A stretch of DNA of 53,602 nucleotides from Myxococcaceae bacterium (lineage in GTDB: Bacteria > Myxococcota > Myxococcia > Myxococcales > Myxococcaceae), in the NCBI GenBank assembly GCA_016926755.1, contig JAFGNZ010000082.1:1-53602 (forward strand), in the 5' to 3' direction. How positions within the stretch are numbered: position 1 is the first letter of the stretch; every line of letters begins with the position of its first letter. Shown piece after piece: positions 45,659-53,471 of this stretch. Made by a program: the position numbers and the translations under genes. The notes under the pieces are model-generated. The model did no database searches, had not been told where the DNA came from, and saw only the letters and a program-made list of their open reading frames with translations.

Positions 45659-47662
45659 CTACTCCCTTCGGCGCAGGCGCGAGGCCCCCAGGCCCAGCAG
45701 CAGCGCCACGGCCCCGAGCCCCGCGCCAGGCGAGGCCCCGCACCCGCAGCCCACGTCGAGCGCCTCGGGCGACTTCACCTCGAAGCGCGTCGCCGGTGAA
45801 GAGAGGCCCGCCTTCCCCGCCGCATCCCAGGCCCGAACGATGACGCTGTGCGAGCCCGGCGCGAGCGCCTGCGCCGAGAGCAGCACGTGGTGGAAGCGCC
45901 GCTGCGCATCCAGCGGCACCCGGCCCACCTCGGCCCCGTCCACCTCGATGCTCACGGAGGCCCCTTGGGGGCTCGTCCCCGCGAACAGCGGCGTCGGATC
46001 CACCGCCTCCCCCTCCTCGGGCACCACCAGGGCCGGCTCATCCCCCGACGGGCCCCCGGGCGTCTCCACGTCGAAGCGGTGGGCCTCGGACGGTGGGCTG
46101 TAGGAGCCGAACAGCTCCGCCGAGGCCCGCACCTCGTGCGGCCCCGCCTTCAGCTCGAAGGGCGCGGTGTACGAGAAAGCACCAGTGCCGGAGGGGATGA
46201 CCTGCCCATACGGCGCTCCATCCAGGAACAGGTGGACGACCACTCCCGGCTCCGAGGTGCCCTCGATGCGCGGCTGCCGGGCCACGCCCGTGGAGCCGTG
46301 CGCCGGCTTCGTCAGCGCGGGCGGCAGGGGAACCCGGAACGGCACGGGGAGCGTCTGCTCGAAGCCGTAGGAGCTCCCCGAGTCGACCTGGGCCGGGCCC
46401 GCGCCAAAGGTGCCGCCTCCCGCCGTCGACTGCCCCGGAAGCCCGGCCGCCACCGAGATCGGACACGTGATGGGCACGCCCTGGAGGAAGACGACGCCCC
46501 CGCCCCCACCACCGCCAGGACCGGACTCGGAGGTGGGATTCCGGGTGTCTCCGCCCGCTCCCCCCGAAGCCTGCGCGAGCCCACACGCCAGCCCACGCGC
46601 GGCGCGGAGGGAGATGAGCCCACCCGCGCCACCGCCTCCCGCGCCATCATCGGTGGAGGGGGGCACGAAGTCCGCCGGGGCGCCCGTCGCGGTGAACTTG
46701 CCCTGCCCCGCCACCTCGGCCGCGCGGATGAGCATCACCCCGCCGCCGGCCGCCCCTGCCGTGCCGGAGTCCACGTGGCCCCCACCGCCACCGCCACCGC
46801 CGCCGAAGACGAAGTGCTCGTAGGGCAGGTACACCACGGGCGCTCCTCCCAGGCCGCCCACGTCCCGAGACATTGTCGCGTCGTTCGTGAACCCGCCCGT
46901 GCCCCCCACTCCGGCGTGGCCTCCACCACCGCCGCCCGAGTTGTGGCAGACGCCGCCTCCAGCGCCGGTGGCCAGGTTGCCCCGCCCGGCCGCCGTGCCG
47001 AAGCGCTCGGCCACCAGGCCCTCTCCTTTATAGGAGCCCCCGCCCCCCGGCAGCTCGTCGAGCCCGGTGCAGCCATCACCCCCGGGGTGGTTGATGAAGG
47101 CGCCGCCGCGGAAGCCCGCCCCATCCACGGCGATGACGCCCTCGTTGAGCAGCTTGCCGGTGGCCAGCAGCGCCAGGATGCCGCCCACGCTCCCATCCCA
47201 GGGCGCCGCCCTCAGCGAGGCGCCCGCCAGCACCTCGACATCCGTGTACTCGGGCACGCTCACCACCTGCGTCACGCTGGCCGCGTAGCCATACCGCAGC
47301 GGCCCGGTCAGCTGCAGCGTGCCCGCGGCCACCGTCCCCACCCGTGCATACTCGAAGCGCCCCACCGCCCTGCCAGCGAGGCTGATGGCGCTCTGCTCTC
47401 CCGAGGCCGGCCCGGGCAGCAGGCCCGTGGACTGGTGGAGGAGCACCAGCTCGCCGGCCACGAAGGCGCTGGCGTTGGAGACCGTCAGCACCTTGGCCCC
47501 GGCCTCCGCGGGGGCGGTGAGCAGCCCGTAGCGGTTGATGACCGTGTCCGGGGCCTCCACGCGCAGCAGGCCACTCCTGCCTGTGCCAAACCCGAATGCG
47601 TCCGGCTCCGCGAGCGCACCCCTGGCCACGAGAAGTCCCAGCAAGAAGAAGTGGATCCGCAT
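45659..47662 (-). CDS. AgmC-like glycine-rich surface protein with MYXO-CTERM-like tail
   Basis: This 667-residue exported protein has a signal peptide (FFLLGLLVARGALA). The N-terminal part (FGFGTGRSGLLRVEAPDTVINRYGLLTAP...VPEYTDVEVLAGASLRAAPWDGSVGGILALLATG) matches the AgmC family, named for Myxococcus adventurous gliding mutants (established name, molecular role unclear). Then come beta-strands separated by poly-glycine runs (about 210-430). Two Ig-like domains follow (PRIEGTSEPGVVVHLFLDG and PLFAGTSPQGASVSIEVDG). The C-terminus has a Cys-Gly-Cys, a hydrophobic helix and RLRRRE, the MYXO-CTERM-type sorting signal. It is likely anchored to the outer membrane or processed there (inference). 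It lies 44 bases downstream of the H-NOX gene on the same strand. The window's other glycine-rich protein (3225-4577) has a similar style. Confidence 0.82.
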   Translation of the reverse strand: MRIHFFLLGLLVARGALAEPDAFGFGTGRSGLLRVEAPDTVINRYGLLTAPAEAGAKVLTVSNASAFVAGELVLLHQSTGLLPGPASGEQSAISLAGRAVGRFEYARVGTVAAGTLQLTGPLRYGYAASVTQVVSVPEYTDVEVLAGASLRAAPWDGSVGGILALLATGKLLNEGVIAVDGAGFRGGAFINHPGGDGCTGLDELPGGGGSYKGEGLVAERFGTAAGRGNLATGAGGGVCHNSGGGGGGHAGVGGTGGFTNDATMSRDVGGLGGAPVVYLPYEHFVFGGGGGGGGGHVDSGTAGAAGGGVMLIRAAEVAGQGKFTATGAPADFVPPSTDDGAGGGGAGGLISLRAARGLACGLAQASGGAGGDTRNPTSESGPGGGGGGGVVFLQGVPITCPISVAAGLPGQSTAGGGTFGAGPAQVDSGSSYGFEQTLPVPFRVPLPPALTKPAHGSTGVARQPRIEGTSEPGVVVHLFLDGAPYGQVIPSGTGAFSYTAPFELKAGPHEVRASAELFGSYSPPSEAHRFDVETPGGPSGDEPALVVPEEGEAVDPTPLFAGTSPQGASVSIEVDGAEVGRVPLDAQRRFHHVLLSAQALAPGSHSVIVRAWDAAGKAGLSSPATRFEVKSPEALDVGCGCGASPGAGLGAVALLLGLGASRLRRRE

Positions 47663-47706
47663 GGAGCCATGGTGCCCCAGCTGACCGAGCCCGGTCGAGC
47701 CCTGGC

Positions 47707-48243
47707 TCAGGCGACCTGCTTCACGAGGAACTCACAGTGTGGCGCACCTTTGTACATGCACTGGTGTTCGTGCACCTCGACGCGCTGTCCCAGCTCGCGG
47801 GCCAGCCCGCGGGCAAACCCGATGCCCATCCCACAGAGCTTGCGCGGTGAGGAATAGGTGACGTGGACCGAGGAGGCGTCGATCCGCCTGCACTCGAGCC
47901 GCGGTTGCGCCACATTCGAATCGCGGCGCACCCGCTCGTGGATGCGCTCGACGTTGATGACGACGTCCAGGATGGTCCAGCCGGGGTGGATGGACGCCCG
48001 GTAGATCTTCATCATGCTGGGCGCGATGGACTCTCCGAAGTCCTCGAGCAGGGCGCGCACGGGCATCCCGGTCAGCTTGGAGGCGGCGAGGACGAGCGCC
48101 TCGGCCTCCTCGTCCGGGTAGGACTGGAAGGCCAGGTACACGCGGAGGGGCAGCCCCGCCTGCCGGAGCAGGGTCTCCCAGCCCTTCTCGCCCAGGCGCT
48201 CCAGCGCGTAGCCCCGAAGTTGGTTGAAGATGATGCCGTGCAT
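47707..48243 (-). CDS. H-NOX haem NO/O2-binding sensor
   Basis: This 178-residue cytoplasmic protein starts MHGIIFNQLRGYALERLGEKGW, the usual opening of H-NOX (HNOB) domains. The key haem residues are at canonical positions: proximal His H102 (VERIHERV) and the YxSxR motif Y130-S132-R134 (VTYSSPRK). Length and pattern fit a stand-alone H-NOX. Such sensors bind NO, or in some cases O2, and signal to histidine kinases, cyclic-di-GMP enzymes or methyl-accepting proteins (established knowledge). None of these is adjacent: upstream is an unknown protein, downstream an AgmC-like surface protein. The C-terminal CMYKGAPHCEFLV has two Cys, as in related V4R-like tails. The ATG at 48243 was chosen over in-frame starts at 48291 and 48351 because it opens the conserved domain. 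Confidence 0.9.
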   Translation of the reverse strand: MHGIIFNQLRGYALERLGEKGWETLLRQAGLPLRVYLAFQSYPDEEAEALVLAASKLTGMPVRALLEDFGESIAPSMMKIYRASIHPGWTILDVVINVERIHERVRRDSNVAQPRLECRRIDASSVHVTYSSPRKLCGMGIGFARGLARELGQRVEVHEHQCMYKGAPHCEFLVKQVA

Positions 48244-48313
48244 GTCCCTGCTCTGGGGCGCGCCCCACGCGCGCGCGCCCGGCCGGATCATCTCATACCC
48301 TTCTGGGAAGCAC

Positions 48314-48814
48314 TCATTCACTCTCTGTGAGGCGCCTGAGCTCGCCTGCATTCACAGGGGAGAAGAAGGGCTGGCGCAGCAGGCGAGGCAGGGCGCGCTT
48401 GCCCACGCACAGCAGCTGGAGGGCATCCTCCCACTCGCCGAGTACGGCCACGGCGCGCACCTCCGGCGCCTCCCGGTAGAGATCATTCAGGTTGTGGACG
48501 AGCGCGCCCAGGTCCTCGACCTCCCACCGCTCGGTGAGCTCCCCTGCCAGCACGTGCAGCTCCAGCGTGGGGCGCTCGCGCACGTCCACGAGCTTGAAGC
48601 CCCGGGCGGCCCCTCCCATCGCCTGGGTGAGCGGGCCGACGAGCTCGTCCGGCCGGACGCCCAGCGCGACGGAGAGGCCGCCTTGCAGGAGGCCGGCCTC
48701 GCACAGGCGCAGGAGAGACACCTCGGGGGGGTCGCCCGGGCGCAGCACCTCGGCGGCGGCCGCACGGTCCTTCAGGAGGTGCTCTCGGGCGAGCGTGTCG
48801 GGCAGGGAGGCCAT
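48314..48814 (-). CDS. unknown protein next to the H-NOX gene
   Basis: This 166-residue soluble protein has no signal peptide or membrane segment. I do not recognise its family. It is Leu/Glu/Arg-rich, with likely helices (LLKDRAAAAEVL, LLRLCEAGLLQGGLSVAL) and a mixed C-terminal half (FKLVDVRERPTLELHVLAGEL, VRAVAVLGEWEDALQLLCVGKRALPRLL). The ATG at 48814 is favoured because the longer frame runs through the operator-like region upstream and starts with an implausible segment. It lies upstream of the H-NOX gene on the same strand with a 70-base gap, so it is a candidate partner of the sensor. Confidence 0.65.
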   Translation of the reverse strand: MASLPDTLAREHLLKDRAAAAEVLRPGDPPEVSLLRLCEAGLLQGGLSVALGVRPDELVGPLTQAMGGAARGFKLVDVRERPTLELHVLAGELTERWEVEDLGALVHNLNDLYREAPEVRAVAVLGEWEDALQLLCVGKRALPRLLRQPFFSPVNAGELRRLTESE

Positions 48815-48900
48815 GCCGCGCACCCTACCCCTCTCCATCCCGCGGTGCCCCCTGGAAGGAGGGAGGCCGAGGCAGGGGCTCATCTCGACAAGGTGTCGAG

Positions 48901-48921
48901 TCGAGTCGACAATCGACTCGA
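48901..48921 (+). promoter_or_regulatory. perfect 9-bp dyad, candidate operator for the HTH-citrate synthase
   Basis: Arms tcgagtcga (48901-48909) and tcgactcga (48913-48921) are exact complements with spacer caa, ending 17 bases before the ATG of the MerR-HTH fusion gene. The unit TCGAGTCGA is also partly repeated just upstream. This is a likely binding site for a dimeric regulator, perhaps the downstream protein itself. It also lies between two divergent genes. Confidence 0.6.
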
Positions 48922-48938
48922 GGGAGGCTCCAAGGGCC

Positions 48939-50222
48939 ATGGTGAAGCCGAAGGGCGGCCGTTCTCAAGCTCGCTTCGACCCTCGACATGAGGACCTGCT
49001 GACGGCGGCCGAGGCGGCGGCGCTGCTGGGGGTGAAGCGGGCGACGCTCTACACGTACGTGAGCCGAGGGCTCGTCCGGTGTGTCCCCGAGCCGGGGACC
49101 CAGGAGAACCGGTACGTGCGGGTGGACCTGGAGCGCCTGAAGGCGCGGCACGACGCTCGCGCGGGGCACGCGGCGGTGGCCTCGGGCGCGCTGCGCTGGG
49201 GCGAGCCGGTCATCGACTCCTCCATCACGCGGGTAGGCGCGGAGGGCCTGGCGTACCGGGGCCACCTGGCGGTGGAGCTGGCGGTGCAAGGGCGCTCCTT
49301 CGAGGAGGTGGCGGAGCTGCTCTGGGCGGGCGAGCTGCCAGGCTCCGCCGTCCGGTGGCAGGCGCCGGAGCTGCCGTTCCCTCCCTCCTCTCTGGTGGGC
49401 CTGTTGCCGCGCGATGCTCCGCCGCTGACGGTGCTGACGGCGCTGGTGCCCCTGCTGGGGGCCTCGGACGCGGTGCGCTTCGCCTCGCCGCCCGAGCAGG
49501 AGCGGCTGCGGGCCCAGCGCCTGCTGCGTCACCTGGGCGCCTGGGTGGGCGGCGCAGCCGAGCCGGGGCGCGTGGCCCAGGCGCTGGGAGAGGAGACGGT
49601 CGCGGCCTCCCTGGCGCGGGCGTGGGGCGTGGAGGTGAAGCGCGCGGCGGCGCCGCTCGACCGGGCGCTGGTGCTGTGCGCGGACCACGAGCTGAACGTC
49701 TCCACCTTCGCGGCCCGCGTGGCGGCCTCGTCCGGGGCGGACCTGTATGCGTGCGTGAGCGCGGCGCTGGCGGCGCTGTCGGGCCCGAGGCACGGCGGGG
49801 CCTGTGATCGCATCGAGGCGCTGATGCGAGAGGTGCGCCACCCGGAGCGCGCGGCCTCGGTGGTGCGCGAGCGGCTGCGGCGGGGAGAGGCCGTGCCGGG
49901 CTTCGGGCACCCGCTCTACCCGCGGGGAGACCCGCGAACGCCCCCGCTGCTGGAGGTGGCGTGGGCCGTGCATCCGGAGCCGGCGGCGGTGCGCGTGGTC
50001 CGCGAGGTGGAGTGGGCCATGCGCGAGGCGGGGCACCCGCCGCCCACGGTGGACTTCGGGCTGGTGGCGCTGGCGACGGCGCTGGGACTTGCGCCGGGCG
50101 CGGCGGCGGCGGTGTTCGCGGTGGGGCGCGCGGCGGGCTGGGTGGCCCACATCCTGGAGCAGCGCGCTCAGGGCCACCTGCTGCGCCCGCGCGCGCGCTA
50201 TGTCAGCCCAGAAAAAGTCTAG
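48939..50222 (+). CDS. citrate synthase-like protein with N-terminal MerR-type helix-turn-helix
   Basis: This 427-residue protein fuses a DNA-binding domain to a citrate synthase fold. Residues 18-60 (LLTAAEAAALLGVKRATLYTYVSRGLVRC and the following wing) are a MerR-type helix-turn-helix. The rest follows citrate synthase: an ITRVGAEGLAYRGHLAVELA strand, ADHELNVSTFAARV with H250, GPRHGGACDRIEAL, GFGHPLYPRGDPR with the second His, and TVDFGLVALATALGL with the catalytic Asp, ending in VAHILEQRAQGHLLRPRARYV. So the active-site residues look intact. It could be a citrate synthase that also acts as a regulator, or a regulator that senses a citrate-synthase ligand. The ATG at 48939 is placed by the frame and the dyad 17 bases upstream. 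Confidence 0.85.
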   Translation: MVKPKGGRSQARFDPRHEDLLTAAEAAALLGVKRATLYTYVSRGLVRCVPEPGTQENRYVRVDLERLKARHDARAGHAAVASGALRWGEPVIDSSITRVGAEGLAYRGHLAVELAVQGRSFEEVAELLWAGELPGSAVRWQAPELPFPPSSLVGLLPRDAPPLTVLTALVPLLGASDAVRFASPPEQERLRAQRLLRHLGAWVGGAAEPGRVAQALGEETVAASLARAWGVEVKRAAAPLDRALVLCADHELNVSTFAARVAASSGADLYACVSAALAALSGPRHGGACDRIEALMREVRHPERAASVVRERLRRGEAVPGFGHPLYPRGDPRTPPLLEVAWAVHPEPAAVRVVREVEWAMREAGHPPPTVDFGLVALATALGLAPGAAAAVFAVGRAAGWVAHILEQRAQGHLLRPRARYVSPEKV

Positions 50223-50345
50223 CGCTCGCGCGACCGCTCTCCGGCAGCCGCTTGCTCAGTCGTGCCGGGTGGCGCTGGGGGCGTCGGCTCCTCCTCCCAG
50301 CCCATCAACTATGACAACCTCCGCGTGCGACTGCTGCCCTCCTGA
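50223..50345 (+). other. possible 3' remnant of a lost gene
   Basis: In frame with, and directly after, the stop of the citrate synthase gene, the sequence reads open to a TGA at 50343-50345 and ends SSQPINYDNLRVRLLPS. That ending resembles the last strand of a secreted carbohydrate-binding or LamG-type domain, but the stretch is too short to prove it. It may be chance. Confidence 0.25.
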
Positions 50346-50374
50346 GCGGCAGCACCGCACTCCACCCCGAGGAC

Positions 50375-50671
50375 ATGACCGTGACGACCCGATCCGTTCC
50401 TCCCTGGCTCCTCCTCACGCGGCTGCTGGGCACCGTGGCGCTCATCGGCTCGCTGGCGGCGATCGCCAGGCCGAGCGCGGTGCCCTCATGGGCCGGGCCC
50501 GCGCTCATCCTCGGCTTCCTCGTGCTGCGCGTGGGCAGCGAGTGGCTGCTGGCCCTCCTCCGCCCGGACGAAGAAGGACGGCACCGGCGAGCCGCGATCC
50601 TCAACACCGTGATCGCGCTCGCCGTGACGGCCTTCTGGTTCTACCTCCGCGGGCGCGGGCTCTCGCTCTGA
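50375..50671 (+). CDS. small membrane protein
   Basis: This 98-residue protein has three predicted membrane helices: LLLTRLLGTVALIGSLAAIA, SWAGPALILGFLVLRVGSEWLLALL, and ILNTVIALAVTAFWFYL. The loop between the second and third is charged (RPDEEGRHRRAA). CGAGGAC lies before the ATG. No known family is recognised. It converges with the EF-hand gene, whose stop is four bases away. Confidence 0.75.
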   Translation: MTVTTRSVPPWLLLTRLLGTVALIGSLAAIARPSAVPSWAGPALILGFLVLRVGSEWLLALLRPDEEGRHRRAAILNTVIALAVTAFWFYLRGRGLSL

Positions 50672-50674
50672 GGA

Positions 50675-52018
50675 TCACCCCTCCTCGAACGAGGAGCTCA
50701 TGTCGTTCGGGTTGAAGCGGGTGCTCAGCCGGCTGATGCCGCGGGAGCCCAGGTCGACCAGCTCACCCGCCTGGGTGGTGCCGTCACCGTTGCGATCCTC
50801 CCAGATCTTCAGGCCCTTGAGCTCGCTGCCCTCGACGCGGCCGTTGCCATCCTTGTCGAAGTACTTCTGCAGCTTCTCGTAGCCGTTGGCGAAGCGGTTC
50901 TTCCCGTCCAGGTCCACGTGGCCGAAGATCTCCTTGCCGCTGGTGATCTTCCCGTCGCCGTCCACGTCCCACGCCAGGACGCCGTCACCGCCCGTCTTCG
51001 CGTCCCAGGCCTTCGTCCACTCGTTCTGGTTCGCGTTGCCGAAGTGGTACATGAGCTGGTTCTTCTTCGCGTCCGTCTTCAGCTCGCCCACCAGCTTGCC
51101 CTGGGGATCCCGGAACTCGGCGCGCATGCCCTTGCCCAGGCCCAGGCCCATGTCGCCCGAGCGGGCCTTGGCCTTGTTCAGGGCGCTGGCGTCCAGCGAC
51201 TTCACCTTCTTGCCGCTGGCGTCGAACACCTCCACGCGCGTCCCCTTGGGCAGCGCGGGGGCCCCGTGGCCCGGGCGGCGCTGGACGCTCTTGGTCTCCC
51301 ACTGGCGGGCGCTCGGATCCAGGTCGAAGCCCTTCACCGTCTTGCCTTCCAGCTTGCCGTTGCCCTTGATGTTGCTGCCGGTGATGTCCGCCTTGTTGTT
51401 ACCGTTCAGGTCCAGGACGATCGGCGACTTCTGCTGCGTCTTGGTGCCCGTCTTGGCGTCGAAGAAGACGTCCCACATCTTCCCCTGCTTGGCGGTCGGC
51501 GGGCAGTGCGGCGGAGGAGGCGGGCAGTGCGGCGGCGGCTGCGGATAAGGCGCGGGCGCGGGGTACTGCGGCGGCGGCTGGGGCGCAGGCTGCGGCGCAG
51601 GCTGCGGCTGGGGCGCGGGGTAGGGCGCAGGCTGCGGCGCGGGCGCGGGGTACTGCGGCGGCTGCGGCGCGGGCGCGGGGCACTGCGGCGGCTCGGGCGC
51701 CGGCTGCGGCTGCGGCTGCGGCTGGCACTGCGGCGAGCTGAGGAAGTCCACGACCGACTGGAAGAAGTTGGCCATGTCCTGGAAGAGCTGGGAGATGGCG
51801 GCCTCCAGCTCGAGCCCCTGGGGCTCACAATGCGGCGTCGGTACACACCCTCCACTGGTGAAGTTGTCCGCCCGGAAGGAAGCGCGGGCATCGGTCTGCG
51901 CCGCAGTGGCTGCTCCACCTGTGCCCTGAACGGTCTTGCTGGAGTAGGAGACTTCCTGGGTAGTGCGCTGATATGAGACGGCCACGCGCGAGTTGCTCGC
52001 GCCAGTGAGGGTGGACAT
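50675..52018 (-). CDS. proline-rich EF-hand-type calcium-binding protein
   Basis: This 447-residue protein has AAGGA nine bases before the ATG. The N-terminal 100 residues are Ser/Thr/Gln-rich without a clear signal peptide. About residues 105-195 are a Pro/Gln/Ala/Cys repeat region (CPAPAPQPPQYPAPAPQP units). The C-terminal part carries several EF-hand-like loops: DLNGNNKADITG, DVDGDGKITSGKE, DKDGNGRVEGSE, and DRNGDGTTQAGE, where Asp/Asn at positions 1, 3 and 5 fit calcium binding. A similar loop mix occurs in bacterial VCBS/dockerin-like proteins and calcium-dependent adhesins (general knowledge). It may be exported without a Sec signal, or be surface-linked (inference). The true start could be upstream; the frame is open to 52195. 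Confidence 0.7.
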   Translation of the reverse strand: MSTLTGASNSRVAVSYQRTTQEVSYSSKTVQGTGGAATAAQTDARASFRADNFTSGGCVPTPHCEPQGLELEAAISQLFQDMANFFQSVVDFLSSPQCQPQPQPQPAPEPPQCPAPAPQPPQYPAPAPQPAPYPAPQPQPAPQPAPQPPPQYPAPAPYPQPPPHCPPPPPHCPPTAKQGKMWDVFFDAKTGTKTQQKSPIVLDLNGNNKADITGSNIKGNGKLEGKTVKGFDLDPSARQWETKSVQRRPGHGAPALPKGTRVEVFDASGKKVKSLDASALNKAKARSGDMGLGLGKGMRAEFRDPQGKLVGELKTDAKKNQLMYHFGNANQNEWTKAWDAKTGGDGVLAWDVDGDGKITSGKEIFGHVDLDGKNRFANGYEKLQKYFDKDGNGRVEGSELKGLKIWEDRNGDGTTQAGELVDLGSRGISRLSTRFNPNDMSSSFEEG

Positions 52019-52255
52019 GGAGGTGATCCTTTTGGCTGTAGGGGTACGGGAGTAAGTACCCACTGTTGAAGGATTTATCGCACCCGCTGCGCGAGAAGTT
52101 TCGGCATCAATTACGCGGAGTTTCGACCGGGTTTTCGGGACCGAGCGCTCCACGCAAGCGCGATCCGGACGGCGCATCACCTCAGGGGCAGCCACCTCTC
52201 AAACTTCAAGAAACAGCAGCCGTGCAGCGGCACTCGGGTAAAGAATGGGTGCCCC

Positions 52256-53041
52256 ATGAAGACTGCCGAGTACCAACGTTTCACCGAGGAGCTGCGCCGG
52301 GGGCTGGAGGCGGATGAGCGCGTGGTGGGGCTGGTGGCGCTGGGCTCCATGGCCGGGCGTGACTACGCGCCGGATGCCTTCTCTGATCACGACTTCTTCG
52401 TCGTCACCCGGCCGGGAGCGCAGGAGCACTTCCGCGCGGAGAGGGGCTGGGTGCCGGAGTCCGGCAGGCTCGTGCTGTGGATGCGCGAGACGGCCCACGG
52501 CGTGAAGGCGCTCTTCGAGAGCGGCCACCTGCTGGAGTTCGCCGTCTTCTCACCCGAGGAGCTGCACCTGGCGCGAGTGAACCGCTACCGGGTGCTGCTG
52601 GACAGGGGTGGCGTGGAGGAGACGTTGGCGGAGGTGGCCCGGCGCACGGCACAGCAGGGCGCGCCAGAGGATGGCTGGTTGATGGGCCAGTTCCTCACGC
52701 AGCTCATTATCGGCGCCGGGCGGCACGCGCGAGGAGAGCGGCTCAGCGGGAGCTCTCGCGTCAAGGAGGACGCGCTGCGGCACCTGGTCCGGCTGCTGGC
52801 GCGCCACGTGCGCTCCGAGCACGCGGCGCTGCTGGATGATCTGGACGCCGTGCGGCGCTTCGAGCGCGTCTTTCCCAAGCTGGGCCAGGAGCTGAACGAG
52901 GCGCTGGGGCAGGAGACGCCACGGGCGGCCCTGCTGCTGCTGGAGCTGGCGGAGCGTGAGCTGAGAGGGCGGCTGGGAGCAGGCTTCCCCGCCGAGGCCT
53001 TCCAGGCGGTGCGAGCGCGGCTCGAAGAGCTCCAGCTGTGA
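52256..53041 (+). CDS. nucleotidyltransferase-like protein
   Basis: This 261-residue cytoplasmic protein has the minimal nucleotidyltransferase signature ALGSMAGRDYAPDAFSDHDFFVV: G30-S31 and the two catalytic-type Asp residues D44 and D46. This resembles the fold of antibiotic nucleotidyltransferases. The remainder (SGHLLEFAVFSPEEL..., then helices such as GWLMGQFLTQLIIGAGRHARGERLSGSSRVKEDALRHLVRLLARHV) is an all-helical C-domain. The substrate is unknown; it could be a tRNA, protein or small molecule. The ribosome binding site is weak. It lies divergent from the EF-hand gene and converges with the small gene at the right end. Confidence 0.75.
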   Translation: MKTAEYQRFTEELRRGLEADERVVGLVALGSMAGRDYAPDAFSDHDFFVVTRPGAQEHFRAERGWVPESGRLVLWMRETAHGVKALFESGHLLEFAVFSPEELHLARVNRYRVLLDRGGVEETLAEVARRTAQQGAPEDGWLMGQFLTQLIIGAGRHARGERLSGSSRVKEDALRHLVRLLARHVRSEHAALLDDLDAVRRFERVFPKLGQELNEALGQETPRAALLLLELAERELRGRLGAGFPAEAFQAVRARLEELQL

Positions 53042-53129
53042 GCCTCGGCACTGCCCAGGCAGTCCAACACCATCTGGCCCCTCAGCTCCAGGAGCTCACC
53101 TTCACCGAGGCCTTCGATATGAGGACTGT

Positions 53130-53471
53130 TCAGTCAGGCACCCCAAAACCAAGGGCTTCCAGGGCTTGGCGTGCACACGCCTTGAGCCCCTGCATCCCCT
53201 CCGCATCATCCCAATCGATGGAGCGCACCAGATCGCGCAACTGAGAGAGCGCTGCTCTGGCATCCGCAGAGCGGGGAACCACCTTCGGGTTGTGTTTTTC
53301 CTCTCGCACAACCATATCTAGAAGGATCGTGGCGGATTCTTGAATCAACTCCCTCAGTTTCACATCGCCGCTGGAACGGCGCATCTCCTTCAAGGGATGC
53401 CCGGCTGCAAGGTGCCCCAGGTCATTCAACGCATCGCCAATACGGACAACTTCCTCTGGTGGTGGAGACAT
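53130..53471 (-). CDS. small helical protein of unknown function
   Basis: This 113-residue protein has AGGAGG upstream of the ATG at 53471, giving a confident start (MSPPPEEVVRIGDAL). It is all helical and acidic/basic mixed (LIQESATILLDMVVREEKHNP, LRDLVRSIDWDDAEGMQGLKACARQALEALGF). No signal peptide, membrane segment or known motif is visible. The GC bias is a little weaker than in the neighbours (ATCTAGAAGG, TCTCTCAGTT), which could mean recent transfer. It ends 88 bases from the nucleotidyltransferase stop and nothing else is adjacent. Confidence 0.7.
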   Translation of the reverse strand: MSPPPEEVVRIGDALNDLGHLAAGHPLKEMRRSSGDVKLRELIQESATILLDMVVREEKHNPKVVPRSADARAALSQLRDLVRSIDWDDAEGMQGLKACARQALEALGFGVPD

